The notes under the pieces: generated by a model
Told to the model about the DNA's origin: nothing
What the model saw: the letters and a program-made list of their open reading frames with translations, nothing else
Database searches by the model: none
Program-made: the position numbers and the translations under genes
Assembly (NCBI RefSeq): GCF_019710575.1
Contig: NZ_JAHWFK010000001.1
Coordinates: 186,001-250,000, forward strand
Source: Paractinoplanes polyasparticus
Lineage (GTDB): Bacteria > Actinomycetota > Actinomycetes > Mycobacteriales > Micromonosporaceae
Direction: 5' to 3'
Length of the DNA stretch: 64,000 nucleotides
Shown here: piece after piece, positions 7,900 to 17,466 of the stretch
Numbering within the stretch: position 1 is the first letter of the stretch
Layout of the letters: the number at the start of each line of letters is the position of its first letter

Positions 7900-10101
7900 T
7901 CAGACTAACGACCGCTCCTCCCGGCGGTCGGCTTCGGTCGAGAGCGTGCCGCCCGATTCGTCCAGGCCGGCTCGGGCGTGCAGGCGCCGCGCCCACCCGG
8001 GGGCCCACCAGTTCGCCTTGCCGGCCAGCTTCATCAGGGCGGGAACCAGCGTCGCCCGGACGATGAAGGCGTCGATCAGGACGGCGAGGCCCAGCCCCAG
8101 GCCGAACATCTTCATGAACGTGATGCCGCTGGTGGCGAACGCGAAGAACGTGATCGAGAGGACCAGCGCGGCGGCGGTCACGATCCGGCCGGTCTTGGCT
8201 GTGCCGGTGACGATCGCGGCGTGGTTGTCGCCGGTGCGGTCGTACTCCTCCTTCATGCGGGCCAGCAGGAAGACCTCGTAGTCCATCGACAATCCGAACG
8301 CCACGGCGAACATCAGCAGCGGCATCGCGATGTCGGTGAACCCGGTCGCGGTGAAGTCCAGCAGGCCGGACAGGTTTCCGTCCTGGAAGATCCAGACCAC
8401 GATGCCGAGCATCGCCGTCAGGTTGAGGGTGTTGAGCACGATCGCCTTCAGCGGCACCAGGAAGCTGCCGAACATCAGGAACAGCAGCACGAACGTCGCG
8501 ACCGCGATCCACAGCGCGGCCCACGGCGCCACCGACAGGATCGCCGCCTTGGTGTCGGCCAGCTGCGCGGCGCCGCCTCCGACGAGCACGTCGCCGTCGA
8601 GTTCCCGCAGGTCCCGGACGAGATCCTCGGCCTCCGCCGAGATCGGCACCACCGACGGCACCACCTCCAACCATTCCCCCGCGGCGGCGCGGAACTTCTG
8701 CGCGTCGGGCGCCGGCTCGCCCGCCCGCTGACCGCCGGCCCAGGCGCCCCGGGCGGTCACGACCTCGGCCACGTTCGGAAGCCGCGAGGCGGCCGCGGCG
8801 TAGGCGTCGATCCGGGCCGGGTCGGCCGCGCCCTCGACCACGACCGGGAAGGCCTCGGCGGCGAAGCCGAACTCGCGCTGCGCCTTCTCGGTGGCCACCC
8901 GGGCCGGCTCGTCGGCCGGCAGCACGCGGGCGTCGGGGTTGCCGAAACTGGTGCCGAGCACGGGCAGGCTGAGCAGCACCAGCAGCGCGACCACGCCGCC
9001 GGTGACCAGACCGGGGCGGCGCAGCACCCGCTCGGCGATCCCGGCCCAGCGCGGGGAGTCGGAGCGCACGACGCCGGGCAGCTTGCCCGCGTTGACCCGG
9101 TGACCCAGCACGGCCAGCAGCGCCGGCAGGGTGATCACGGCGGCGAGCACGGCCACCAGCACGACGCCCACCCCGGCGTACGCGAAGGACCGCAGGAAGA
9201 ACAGCGGGAAGGCGATCAGCGCGAGGAGCGCCACGGCCACGGTCACGCCGGAGAACAGCACCGTGCGGCCGGCCGACTCGACCGTGCGGATCACCGCCAG
9301 GCCGACCTCGTGGCCGGCCGTCAGCTCCTCGCGGAAGCGGGAGACGATCAGCAGCGAATAGTCGATGGCCAGGCCGAGCCCGAGCGCCGTGACCAGGTTG
9401 ATCGAGAAGACGGACACGTCGGTGACCTGCGAGATCGCCCACAGCACGAAGAAGGCGCCAACCGTGGCCGAGGCGCCGACGACCAGCGGCAGCAGCGCCG
9501 CGACGACACCGCGGAAGACGAACAGGAGCAACAGCAGCGTCAACGGGATCGCGATCGACTCGGCGAGCACCAGGTCCTCCTCGAGGCCGTGGCCGAGCGC
9601 CTCGCCGAACGCGGCCTGACCGCCGATCTCGGTGGTGATCGGCCCGCGTTCCCCGCCGAACCGGTCGCGGACGAGCGCCACGGCCTCCTCCGTCGCGGTG
9701 TCGTCGCCGCCCGCCCGCACCAGCACGAGCGCTTCCCGGCCGTCGTCCGAGCGCAGGGCCGGCGGTTGACCGGCCGTCCAGTACGAGGTGACCTCTTCGA
9801 TGCCCTCCAGGGCGGCCACCCCGGTGGAGAGCGCCTGACCGGCCGCCGCCGCCTCGGCCGCGTCGACGGTGCCGCCGTTGGCCGTGACGACCAGCACGAT
9901 GTTGGGCGGGCCGGCGCCGAAGTCGTCCTCGAGGATCGCGGCCGCCCGGGACGAGTCGGAGGCCGGGTCGTCGAAGCCGCCGTTGGCCAGGCCGGCGAAG
10001 ACCCCGGCCCCGAGCACCGCGGTCACCGCGAACACCACCAACGAACCGAGCAGCGTCAGCCGGGCCCGCCGGACGACGAACCTCCCGAGCGCAGTGAACA
10101 T
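7900..10101 (-). CDS. MMPL/RND-family membrane transporter
   Basis: A 733-residue membrane protein with the two-fold MMPL layout: one N-terminal helix, a large external domain (about 40-180), five to six helices with L-G-L-G-L-A-I-D-Y-S-L near 245, a second helix/external domain (about 360-540) and six more helices with the matching F-G-L-S-M-D-Y-E-V-F motif near 655. These proteins export lipids or hydrophobic drugs using the proton gradient. ATG 10101 follows GAGGAAGAGG; an upstream ATG at 10131 is less likely. It diverges from the sensor kinase/regulator pair at 10250-12003, which probably controls it through the palindrome at 10201. Confidence 0.9.
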   Translation of the reverse strand: MFTALGRFVVRRARLTLLGSLVVFAVTAVLGAGVFAGLANGGFDDPASDSSRAAAILEDDFGAGPPNIVLVVTANGGTVDAAEAAAAGQALSTGVAALEGIEEVTSYWTAGQPPALRSDDGREALVLVRAGGDDTATEEAVALVRDRFGGERGPITTEIGGQAAFGEALGHGLEEDLVLAESIAIPLTLLLLLFVFRGVVAALLPLVVGASATVGAFFVLWAISQVTDVSVFSINLVTALGLGLAIDYSLLIVSRFREELTAGHEVGLAVIRTVESAGRTVLFSGVTVAVALLALIAFPLFFLRSFAYAGVGVVLVAVLAAVITLPALLAVLGHRVNAGKLPGVVRSDSPRWAGIAERVLRRPGLVTGGVVALLVLLSLPVLGTSFGNPDARVLPADEPARVATEKAQREFGFAAEAFPVVVEGAADPARIDAYAAAASRLPNVAEVVTARGAWAGGQRAGEPAPDAQKFRAAAGEWLEVVPSVVPISAEAEDLVRDLRELDGDVLVGGGAAQLADTKAAILSVAPWAALWIAVATFVLLFLMFGSFLVPLKAIVLNTLNLTAMLGIVVWIFQDGNLSGLLDFTATGFTDIAMPLLMFAVAFGLSMDYEVFLLARMKEEYDRTGDNHAAIVTGTAKTGRIVTAAALVLSITFFAFATSGITFMKMFGLGLGLAVLIDAFIVRATLVPALMKLAGKANWWAPGWARRLHARAGLDESGGTLSTEADRREERSLV

Positions 10102-10200
10102 GACAGCCTCTTCCTCTGGCGACGTGGGCATTGCCAGGGAAAGTCTCGGGAGTGCGGCCGTCGATGTCGTCGTTCCGTGGTGCGAATCCGCGCGGGCGTT

Positions 10201-10243
10201 CCTACCGCAGTAGGAGGCGTCGCGGCACTGGGGTACCTATATT
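10201..10243 (+). promoter_or_regulatory. Response-regulator-type palindrome and leaderless promoter for the sensor kinase gene
   Basis: CCTAC-CGCA-GTAGG at 10201-10214 is a perfect palindrome with a 4-base centre, the type of site bound by NarL/LuxR-type response regulators. A -10 hexamer TATATT sits at 10238-10243, and ATG 10250 begins seven bases later. That spacing places the transcription start at or next to the start codon, implying a leaderless message. The palindrome abuts the -35 position, where an activator would sit, and also faces the divergent MMPL gene. Confidence 0.55.
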
Positions 10244-10249
10244 CCTCCC

Positions 10250-11347
10250 ATGCCTTCACTGCTGACCGACCGCGGCGAGTTCGTGGGCGGGGCCGCTGTC
10301 CTCGGCACCGGGCTGGGCGTGCTCAGCCTCGTCTACACCGAGCGGTGGGGCTGGATCGTCGCGGTGGTGATGCTGCCGGCCCTGATCGTGCGGGCCCGGT
10401 GGCCGTCGATGCCGGGGTGGCTGCTGCTGGCCTGGCTGACCGGGCCGACGGTGATCGGCGACGCCTTCGTGGTCACCCACAGCGCGTACATGGTGGTGGT
10501 CGTCGGCATGGCTGTGGTCGCGGCCGACCGTCGTACGCGGGCCGATCTGACCGCCATGCTGGCCTGCCTTTTCTCGCCGTTCCTGATCTGGGCGCTCGAG
10601 ACCAGCAACTGGCACCGCGGCATCGGGGCCTGGCTGTGGTTCAGCGGCCTGCTGATCGGCTGGGGCTTCGGCCACGTGGTGGCCCGGCAGTTCGCCCTGA
10701 TCGACGAGCTGGAACGCACGAGGAACCGGCTGGCCGACATCGCGGTCACCGAGGACCGCCAGCGCATCGCCCGCGACCTGCACGACCTCGTCGGGCACAG
10801 CTTCAGCGTGGTGCTGCTGCACCTGTCCGGGGCCCGTCTGCTGATTCCGTCGTCGCCCGCCGAGGCCGAGCAGGCGCTGCGCCAGGCCGAGGCGGTCGGC
10901 CGGGCCGGCATGGACGAGTTGCGCCAGGCGCTCTCGCTCATGCACCACGGGTCGCCCGCGCTCCCGCCGGTCGAGCTCGACCAGTTGCTGGCCACCTACC
11001 GCCAGGCCGGCATGAGCCTCGACGTCGAGGTGCGCGGCGACATGACAGCGGTGGCCGCGGCCCCGCGCATAGTGCTGCACGACGTCCTGCGCGAGTCGCT
11101 CACCAACGTCGCCAAGCACGCCCGTACGGCCGACGCGTCGATCGGCATCGTGGTCGACCGCGACGGCCTGCTCGTCCGCGTGTCGAGCGAACTGAAGCCG
11201 GGCCCCGCGCACGGCCGCGGGGTCGGGCTGGCCGGGCTCGACCACCGGGTGGCGGCGATCGGCGGCAGTTTCCAGGCCCACCCCGCCGAGGGCCGCTGGG
11301 TGGTCGAGGCGGTGCTGCCCCGCCGGCTGGCCGGGGTGCCCGCGTGA
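10250..11347 (+). CDS. Two-component sensor histidine kinase (NarL-partner type)
   Basis: A 365-residue kinase. Roughly residues 10-145 form five or six membrane helices with short loops, so the signal is probably sensed in or at the membrane. The HisKA_3 dimerisation region has the phospho-acceptor in R-I-A-R-D-L-H-D-L-V-G-H (His near residue 179), and the HATPase domain shows the N box as E-S-L-T-N-V-A-K-H-A near 285 and a G-x-G-L-A-G-L motif near 325. ATG 10250 looks leaderless (see the promoter entry). Its stop overlaps the regulator start as GTGA, so the two are translationally coupled. Confidence 0.9.
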   Translation: MPSLLTDRGEFVGGAAVLGTGLGVLSLVYTERWGWIVAVVMLPALIVRARWPSMPGWLLLAWLTGPTVIGDAFVVTHSAYMVVVVGMAVVAADRRTRADLTAMLACLFSPFLIWALETSNWHRGIGAWLWFSGLLIGWGFGHVVARQFALIDELERTRNRLADIAVTEDRQRIARDLHDLVGHSFSVVLLHLSGARLLIPSSPAEAEQALRQAEAVGRAGMDELRQALSLMHHGSPALPPVELDQLLATYRQAGMSLDVEVRGDMTAVAAAPRIVLHDVLRESLTNVAKHARTADASIGIVVDRDGLLVRVSSELKPGPAHGRGVGLAGLDHRVAAIGGSFQAHPAEGRWVVEAVLPRRLAGVPA

Positions 11348-12003
11348 TCCGGGTGGTCCTCGTCGACGATCAGCCGATGGTCCGGGCCGGGCTCGCCCTG
11401 ATCCTGCGCAGCCAGCCCGGCCTCGAGGTGGTGGCCGAGTGCGGCGACGGCGCCGCGGTGGTGCCGGCGCTGGCCGAGCGGGTGGCCGACGTCGTCTGCA
11501 TGGACGTCAAGATGCCCGGGGTCGACGGCGTCGAGGCGACCCGCCGGGTGCGCGCGGCCGGCGGTCCCCCGGTCTGCGTGCTCACCACGTTCGGCGACAC
11601 CGACGTCCTGTGGTCGGCCGTCGACGCGGGCGCAGCCGGCTTCGAGCTCAAGTCGGCCACCCCGGAGAACCTGATCGAGGCCATCCGTACGGTGGCGGCC
11701 GGCGGCACCTGGATCGACGGCACCCTGCTGGGCCCGATCCTCGACTCGTGCCGCCGTCAGACCCGCCCGTCGAGCGGGCCGGACCGCCGGCTGGGCGCCC
11801 TGACCGACCGCGAGCTCGACGTGCTGCGCCTGATGGCCCGCGGCGCCTCCAACCGCGAGATCGCCGACCGCCTGGTGCTGGCCGAGACCACGGTCAAGAC
11901 CCACGTCGGCACCCTGTTCACCAAGCTCGGCGCCCGCGACCGGGCCGCCGCCATCGTCTACGCCTACGACGCGGGCATCGTCCGCCCGCAGAACGGGGCA
12001 TAG
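11344..12003 (+). CDS. NarL/FixJ-family response regulator
   Basis: A 219-residue regulator with an N-terminal receiver domain (D-D at 8-9, phospho-acceptor Asp in C-M-D-V-K-M-P near residue 54, Thr in L-T-T-F near 82, and a lysine in L-K-S-A near 103, all expected positions) and a C-terminal LuxR-type helix-turn-helix (L-T-D-R-E-L-D-V-L through T-V-K-T-H-V). The GTG at 11344 overlaps the kinase stop. The likely binding site is the CCTAC-N4-GTAGG palindrome between the kinase and the divergent MMPL gene, so the pair probably autoregulates and controls the exporter. Confidence 0.9.
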   Translation: MIRVVLVDDQPMVRAGLALILRSQPGLEVVAECGDGAAVVPALAERVADVVCMDVKMPGVDGVEATRRVRAAGGPPVCVLTTFGDTDVLWSAVDAGAAGFELKSATPENLIEAIRTVAAGGTWIDGTLLGPILDSCRRQTRPSSGPDRRLGALTDRELDVLRLMARGASNREIADRLVLAETTVKTHVGTLFTKLGARDRAAAIVYAYDAGIVRPQNGA

Positions 12004-12027
12004 CCCACCGACGATCACCTTGGTAGG

Positions 12028-12050
12028 TTGTTGCAAGTAATTGGCAACAA
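12028..12050. promoter_or_regulatory. Operator-like inverted repeat upstream of the FecCD operon
   Basis: TTGTTGC and GCAACAA are perfect inverted arms around a 9-base A/T-rich spacer. The inner part, TTGCAA-N4-TTGGCAA at 12031-12047, matches the site at 7135-7151 at all 13 fixed bases. It lies 14 bases before the proposed TTG start, so a bound regulator would block transcription or translation. The cognate regulator is not identifiable here. Confidence 0.5.
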
Positions 12051-12063
12051 CGAAGGGGTGGCG

Positions 12064-13134
12064 TTGACCTCCGTAGTGCATGACGTGCTCGGGCTCCGCG
12101 CGCAGCGCCGTCGCACCACGCTGTGGCTGCTGGCCCTGACCGCGTTCCTGGTGGTCACCGCGGTGGCCGCGGTCGGCACGGGGGCGATCGCGATCAGCCC
12201 CGGCACCGTGGCCCGCATCCTCGGCCGCCAGCTGTTCGGCCTGGGCGCGGTGACCTGGACGCCGCCGCAGGAGGCGATCGTCTGGCAGGTGCGGTTCCCC
12301 CGGGTGCTGCTCGGCCTGCTGGTCGGCGCCGGGCTGGCCGTCTGCGGCGTCGCGCTGCAGGCGATGGTGCGCAACGTGCTCGCCGACCCCTACCTGCTGG
12401 GCATCAACTCGGGCGCCTCCAGCGGCGCCGCCGCGGCCATCCTGTTCGGCGCCGGTGCGGGCTTCGGCCAGTACGCGCTGTCGACCAGCGCCTTCCTCGG
12501 CGCGCTGGCCGCTTCGCTGCTGGTCTTCCTGGTCGCCCGCAGCGGCGGCCGGGTCACCTCGATCCGGTTGCTGCTGGCCGGCGTCGCGGTCGGCTACGCC
12601 CTGTACGCGACGACCAGCTTCCTCATCTTCGCGTCCGGGTCGGCCGAGGGCGCCCGGTCGGTGATCTTCTGGCTGCTCGGCTCGCTCGGCCTGGCCCGCT
12701 GGGACGCGCTGCTGGCCCTCGCGGCGGTCGTCATCGGCGGCACAGCGGTCTATCTGACCGTCACCGGCCGCCGGCTCGACGCCCTGGCCATCGGCGACGA
12801 GACCGCGCACACCCTCGGCCTGAACCCCGACCGGTTCCGCCTGCGTCTGCTCGTCGTGGTCTCGCTCTGCGTCGGCGTGCTGGTCTCCGCGGCCGGCAGC
12901 ATCGGCTTCGTCGGGCTCGTGGTGCCGCATCTGGCCCGCCGGCTGGTCGGCGCCCCGCACGTCCGTGTGGTGCCGGTGGCCGCCCTGCTGGGCGCGATCC
13001 TGCTGGTCTGGGCCGACGTCATCGCCCGGGTGCTGCTGGCCCCGCAGGAGATCCCCATCGGCATCATCACCGCGCTGCTCGGCGCCCCGTTCCTGCTCGT
13101 CCTCATCCGCCGACTGCACGGAGGCCAGTCATGA
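12064..13134 (+). CDS. FecCD-family ABC transporter permease (metallophore/corrinoid-type importer)
   Basis: A hydrophobic protein of about 356 residues with roughly ten helices, typical of BtuC/FecCD permeases. Diagnostic stretches are W-x-x-R-x-P-R (here W-Q-V-R-F-P-R), the G-x-x-L-A-x-x-G-x-x-x-Q motif after it, and near the end G-x-I-x-F-V-G-L-V-V-P-H, the loop that touches the ATPase. The start is uncertain: TTG 12064 is chosen because GAAGGGG lies 5-7 bases before it, while GTG 12058 would leave no spacing. Stop and next start overlap (ATGA). It imports a bulky metal chelate such as a siderophore, haem or corrinoid; the cargo cannot be read from sequence. Confidence 0.85.
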   Translation: MTSVVHDVLGLRAQRRRTTLWLLALTAFLVVTAVAAVGTGAIAISPGTVARILGRQLFGLGAVTWTPPQEAIVWQVRFPRVLLGLLVGAGLAVCGVALQAMVRNVLADPYLLGINSGASSGAAAAILFGAGAGFGQYALSTSAFLGALAASLLVFLVARSGGRVTSIRLLLAGVAVGYALYATTSFLIFASGSAEGARSVIFWLLGSLGLARWDALLALAAVVIGGTAVYLTVTGRRLDALAIGDETAHTLGLNPDRFRLRLLVVVSLCVGVLVSAAGSIGFVGLVVPHLARRLVGAPHVRVVPVAALLGAILLVWADVIARVLLAPQEIPIGIITALLGAPFLLVLIRRLHGGQS

Positions 13135-14086
13135 AGAAGATCGCCACCCTCTCCGCGGTGCTCCTGCTCGCCGCCGGCTGCGAGGCCCCCGAGAACTCCT
13201 CCATGTCCGCGCCCGGCGACGAGTTCCCGTTGACGGTCCGCAACTGCGGCGCCGACGTCATCTTCGAGAAGGCGCCCGAACGCCTGGTGATGCTCAAGAG
13301 CGCGGCCGTGCCCTACCTGCACGACCTCGGCGTGCTCGGCAAGGTGACCGCCCGCGCCGGGCAGTACCCGAAGGCGTACTACGACACCGCCACCCTGGCC
13401 GAACTCGACCGGATCCCGCTGCTCACCGACAAGACCGACACCAGCGGCCACCTGCAGATCTCGAAGGAGGTGGTGATCAGCCAGACGCCCGATCTGGTGC
13501 TCGGCGAGGTCGACAACCTGTCACGCGACAGCCTCTCCGCCGTCGGCATCCCGCTGCTCGAGGAGCCGGCGATGTGCCCGGGCACCACCAGCGCGCCGAC
13601 GTTCGACGACATCTACCGGCAGCTGGACACGTACGGGAAGATCTTCGAACGGCCGGCCGAGGCGACGGCCGCGGTGACGGCGCTCAAGGAGCGCATGGCC
13701 AAATTCAAGGGCGAGCCGACCGGCCGTACGGCCGCTGTGCTCTACCCCACGGTCGGCGGTGGAGTGACGTACGCCTATGGAGCCGCCAGCATGGCCGACC
13801 CGCAGCTGCGGGCGGCCGGGTTCGAGAACGTCTTCGGCGACAACAAGGAACGCGTCTTCGAGGTGACCCTCGAGGAACTGCTGGGCCGCAATCCCGACGT
13901 GCTGATCCTCCTGCACGGCGACGGCGACCCCGCGCAGGTCGAGCAGGCCGTCACCAGGCTGCCGGGCGCCGGGAAACTCAAGGCCGTACGGGACAAGGCC
14001 GTCATGACCCAGCTTTTCAACTTCACCGAGCCGCCGTCGCCGCTGTCCGTCGACGGCCTCGAGAAGATCGTCGAACGGTTCCGGCA

Positions 14087-14090
<4 letters not shown>
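13131..14090 (+). CDS. ABC transporter substrate-binding lipoprotein (metallophore type)
   Basis: A 319-residue lipoprotein: positively charged start, hydrophobic stretch and lipobox L-A-A-G-C with Cys17 as the lipidated residue. The mature part is a two-lobe periplasmic-binding-protein fold of the type II (BtuF/FhuD/FepB) class, with the usual opening N-C-G-x-x-x-x-F-x-x-A-P-E-R-L and a D-L-V-L-G segment near the lobe crossing. It captures the ligand outside the membrane and delivers it to the permease encoded just upstream; start and previous stop overlap. A siderophore is the most common cargo in this family, but corrinoid or F420-precursor importers look alike. Confidence 0.85.
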
Positions 14091-14853
<763 letters not shown>

Positions 14854-14857
<4 letters not shown>

Positions 14858-15321
14858 CCGCGCAGGACAGCATCAACGACTACTGGACCGGCCGCGCGCC
14901 GGGCTACGCCGAGCACCAGTTGCGGCCCGAGCGGCTCGCCGACGACACCGCCGCCTGGTCGGAGGTCTGGTCGTCCGCGCTGCCGGCCACGCCCCTCGAC
15001 GTGCTCGACGTCGGTAGCGGCCGGGTCGCGTCGGTGCTGGCCGGGCTCGGCCACCGGGTCACCGGCATCGACCTGTCGGAGGGGATGCTGGAGCAGGCGC
15101 GAGCCACGGTGAAGGACGTCGACTTCCGCCTCGGCGACGCCGTCGCACCCGACTTGCCGGCGGGGAGCTTCGACGCGGTGACCGCCGCCGTGCTCGAGGA
15201 GGCCGGCCTGACCGGGGTGACGGTCACTCCCCTGACCGCGATCTACGACCTCGACCAGAAGTACGGCGTGGCGCCCGGGCACGATGTGCAGACGCAGTAC
15301 CTGATCACCGGAGGGATCTGA
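14854..15321 (+). CDS. Shortened class I SAM methyltransferase, probably inactive
   Basis: Only 155 residues, against about 250-270 for the family. The N-terminal part has the expected start and a damaged SAM motif (D-V-L-D-V-G-S-G-R-V, where G-x-G-T-G is usual), then G-I-D-L-S-E-G-M-L near 75. After F-D-A-V-T-A the sequence jumps directly to the family's C-terminal segment (E-A-G-L-T-x-V-x-V), so about 100 residues of the fold are missing without a frameshift. It starts with a GTGA overlap with the ATPase gene and overlaps the next ATG, so it remains in the operon. It may be a relic kept for coupling, or a reduced domain with another role. Confidence 0.7.
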
Positions 15322-15920
15322 TGGAGTTCCGCGAAGCGCTGCGCGGCCGGCGGATCGTCCGCAACTATCGCACCGACCGGATTCCCGAGGAGGTGATCGC
15401 CCGCATCGTCAAGGTCGTGCACCGCGCGCCGAGCGCCGGCTTCAGCCAGGGTCACCGCCTGGTCGTCGTCACCGATCCGGACACCCGCGCCGCGCTGGCC
15501 GCCGTGGCCGAGCCCTGGTACCTCGAACAGGGCTTCCAGCCGTGGATCTCGCAGGCGCCGGTGCAGATCGTCCTGGGCATCCGCGAGGCGTCGTACCACG
15601 AGCGCTACACCGAGACCGACAAGCTGGAGGCGGACGGCGAGGAGATTCCCTGGCCGGTGCCGTTCTGGTGGTTCGACGCGGGCGCGCTGTTCACCCTGCT
15701 GCAACTGGCCGCGGCCGACGAAGGACTCGCCAGCGGCTTCTACAGCCCCGCGCCGCCCGAGGAGCTCGCCGCCCTGGCCGCCGCCGTGGGCCTGCCCGGC
15801 GACGTCGCCGTCGCCGGGGTGCTCACGCTCGGCCACCCCGCCGACGACCCGGCCGTCCCCACCGCCCGGCTCGCCGAGCAGCGCCGGCCGATCGACGAGC
15901 TGGTCAGCTGGCGCCGGTGA
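15321..15920 (+). CDS. Nitroreductase-family FMN protein
   Basis: A 199-residue single-domain protein. It begins with the family pattern R-R-I-V-R-N-Y (FMN phosphate site, residues 9-15), has R-A-P-S-A-G near 36-41, and an A-A-D-E-G-L-A-S-G segment near 133, the second FMN-binding strand. Family members reduce nitro groups, quinones, flavins or, in BluB, cleave FMN; the BluB-specific residues are not obvious. ATG 15321 shares its first base with the previous stop. Being in the importer operon, it may release or process the imported chelate, for example by reducing iron or a corrinoid; this is inference. Confidence 0.8.
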   Translation: MEFREALRGRRIVRNYRTDRIPEEVIARIVKVVHRAPSAGFSQGHRLVVVTDPDTRAALAAVAEPWYLEQGFQPWISQAPVQIVLGIREASYHERYTETDKLEADGEEIPWPVPFWWFDAGALFTLLQLAAADEGLASGFYSPAPPEELAALAAAVGLPGDVAVAGVLTLGHPADDPAVPTARLAEQRRPIDELVSWRR

Positions 15921-16485
15921 GCCGGGTCGCGAAGACGAGTGGCGGGCCGGCCTCGGGACGGGCGACGACGGTGATCTCGGTGCGCCGGCCCGCCGCGAGC
16001 GGCACGGTCGCCAGGGCCATGCCGGGCGCGACCACCTGCGCAGCGATCGGCTCACCGGAGCCGGGCACGAGGGTCCAGGAACGGATACGACCGGCCGCCC
16101 TGTCCGCACAGAGGTGCACCAGCGCTGTTCCGCTGCGCACCGGTTCCGCCCGCAGCAGCAGGTGCCGCCCTCCGGCGTACGCGACCGCGGACTTCCGGAC
16201 CGGGCAGGGCCCCTTCGCCTCGGCGGGCGCGATGTACGCACCGGTCCACAGCAGCGTCATCGCCGTCAGGACGACCCCCAGGGCCGCAGCGACAACCAGC
16301 CCGCCCCGCCACGAGCGACCGGGCGCGGCCGGGACGACAACCGCCGCGGTACGGCCGAAAAGCAGCCCGCCCACCCCGTGCCGCACAGTGAGCGCGCCTC
16401 CGGCCCCCGCACCGCGCCGCCGCCGGGCACGGCAGTACCGCGCGCCGGTTGTGGGCGCTGCCGGCCCGTGCTCCCCGAACTCCAT
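15904..16485 (-). CDS. Hypothetical single-pass membrane protein
   Basis: I do not recognise a family. From ATG 16485 the product is about 193 residues: a basic cytoplasmic part rich in R, G and A (1-65), one hydrophobic helix (about 70-95), and an external domain of about 95 residues with two cysteines (in G-P-C-P and L-C-A-D) that could form a disulfide. No ribosome site is convincing and the frame remains open upstream to 16551, so the start is uncertain. It is convergent with and overlaps the nitroreductase gene by 17 bases. Confidence 0.55.
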   Translation of the reverse strand: MEFGEHGPAAPTTGARYCRARRRRGAGAGGALTVRHGVGGLLFGRTAAVVVPAAPGRSWRGGLVVAAALGVVLTAMTLLWTGAYIAPAEAKGPCPVRKSAVAYAGGRHLLLRAEPVRSGTALVHLCADRAAGRIRSWTLVPGSGEPIAAQVVAPGMALATVPLAAGRRTEITVVARPEAGPPLVFATRLTGAS

Positions 16486-16701
16486 GCCGGGTAGTCGCTG
16501 CGCGGAGCCCGATGGTTCCCTCACCATGGTCTGGTTCGGCCTGGTGCTCAACCCCGAGGTCGAGGCCGACCTGGTCTCGTGGGTGCGGGCCGGCGGCCCG
16601 GGCGTCGCCGGCCTCCCCGCCTGCGCTCGACCTCTCCGTCATCCCGGCCCCCGGCCGGTGACGCCCCGCGCGGTCGCTGCCGTGGCCGGGCCGGTCGTAG
16701 A

Positions 16702-17466
16702 GTGAGTGCCGTGCCGAGACCCGAGGTCGACGCCGGTCCGGCCATGCGGGCGGCGGCCCGGCTCGGGCCGTATTTCGTCTGGCAGCCGCGCGACGCCGAG
16801 CCCGGGTGGCGGCCCTTCGCCGAGCTGCTCGACCCGGCCGTCGTGGCCGAGCGGGTCGAGGCCGGGCGGCGGGTGCTTCTGCGCATGTCCGGCCTGGGCC
16901 GCGACGAGATCGGCGAGCGGGTGGTCGCCTCCACGATCTTCCTCGGGCTGGCCTCGCGGCTCGTCTCGCCCGTACTGGCGGCGGCCGCGCTCACCGGCCT
17001 CGTGCCGCTGGCCGACCCGGCTCGTCTGTGGTGGCGGCCCGTCGAGGGCGGTCCGATGCCGATCGCGTACGACGGCCTGAGCGCCGCCGAAGGCGGTATG
17101 GCGATCGACCACCTCGTGGGCCCGGTACTGGAAGTCTTCCGCCGCCGGTTCGCCCTGTCGCCGCAGGTGTTGTGGGGCAACGTGGCCTCGGCTCTGGGCG
17201 GGGCGGCCGGCATGATCGCCGACAATGCCCACGATTCCGCCGCCGCCGAGCGTGCGGCCACGATCGTCACCGGCCTGCTCGCCGAGCCGCCCCTGGCCGG
17301 CATGGCCACCCTGCACCGGCCTGATCCGCACCGGGCGCGCTGGTTCCTGGTGCGCCGCAACTGCTGCCTCTACTACCGGATCCCCGGCGGCGGATTCTGC
17401 GGCGACTGCGTGCTGACGCCGGACGAGGTCCGGCGTCAGCACTGGCAGCGCCTGCTCAGCCGTTGA
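16702..17466 (+). CDS. FhuF-like ferric-siderophore reductase, [2Fe-2S]
   Basis: About 254 residues. The C-terminus has the diagnostic FhuF cluster-binding pattern Cys-Cys-x10-Cys-x2-Cys (N-C-C-L-Y-Y-R ... F-C-G-D-C), preceded by R-R-x-C-C context typical of the family. FhuF-type proteins reduce Fe(III) in imported siderophores so that iron is released in the cytoplasm. Its place 0.8 kb after the FecCD importer operon supports a siderophore as that importer's cargo. GTG 16702 (G-T-G-A-G-T) is preferred; GTG 16711 is an alternative. The gene end overlaps metE on the other strand by 11 bases. Confidence 0.85.
   Translation: MSAVPRPEVDAGPAMRAAARLGPYFVWQPRDAEPGWRPFAELLDPAVVAERVEAGRRVLLRMSGLGRDEIGERVVASTIFLGLASRLVSPVLAAAALTGLVPLADPARLWWRPVEGGPMPIAYDGLSAAEGGMAIDHLVGPVLEVFRRRFALSPQVLWGNVASALGGAAGMIADNAHDSAAAERAATIVTGLLAEPPLAGMATLHRPDPHRARWFLVRRNCCLYYRIPGGGFCGDCVLTPDEVRRQHWQRLLSR

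Noticed and set aside
7978..12003. Very long open frame on the plus strand opposite the MMPL gene and through the kinase region
   Set aside because: Its translation is a low-complexity H/R/G/Q-rich product typical of antisense reading of GC-rich genes, and it covers well-supported genes on both strands.
12028..12063. TTG 12028 as the FecCD permease start
   Set aside because: It would translate through the inverted repeat and has no ribosome site; TTG 12064 has GAAGGGG at proper distance.
15321..15920. BluB (5,6-dimethylbenzimidazole synthase)
   Set aside because: Nitroreductase fold and B12-related riboswitches nearby made it tempting, but BluB-specific motifs were not visible and the riboswitches control other genes.
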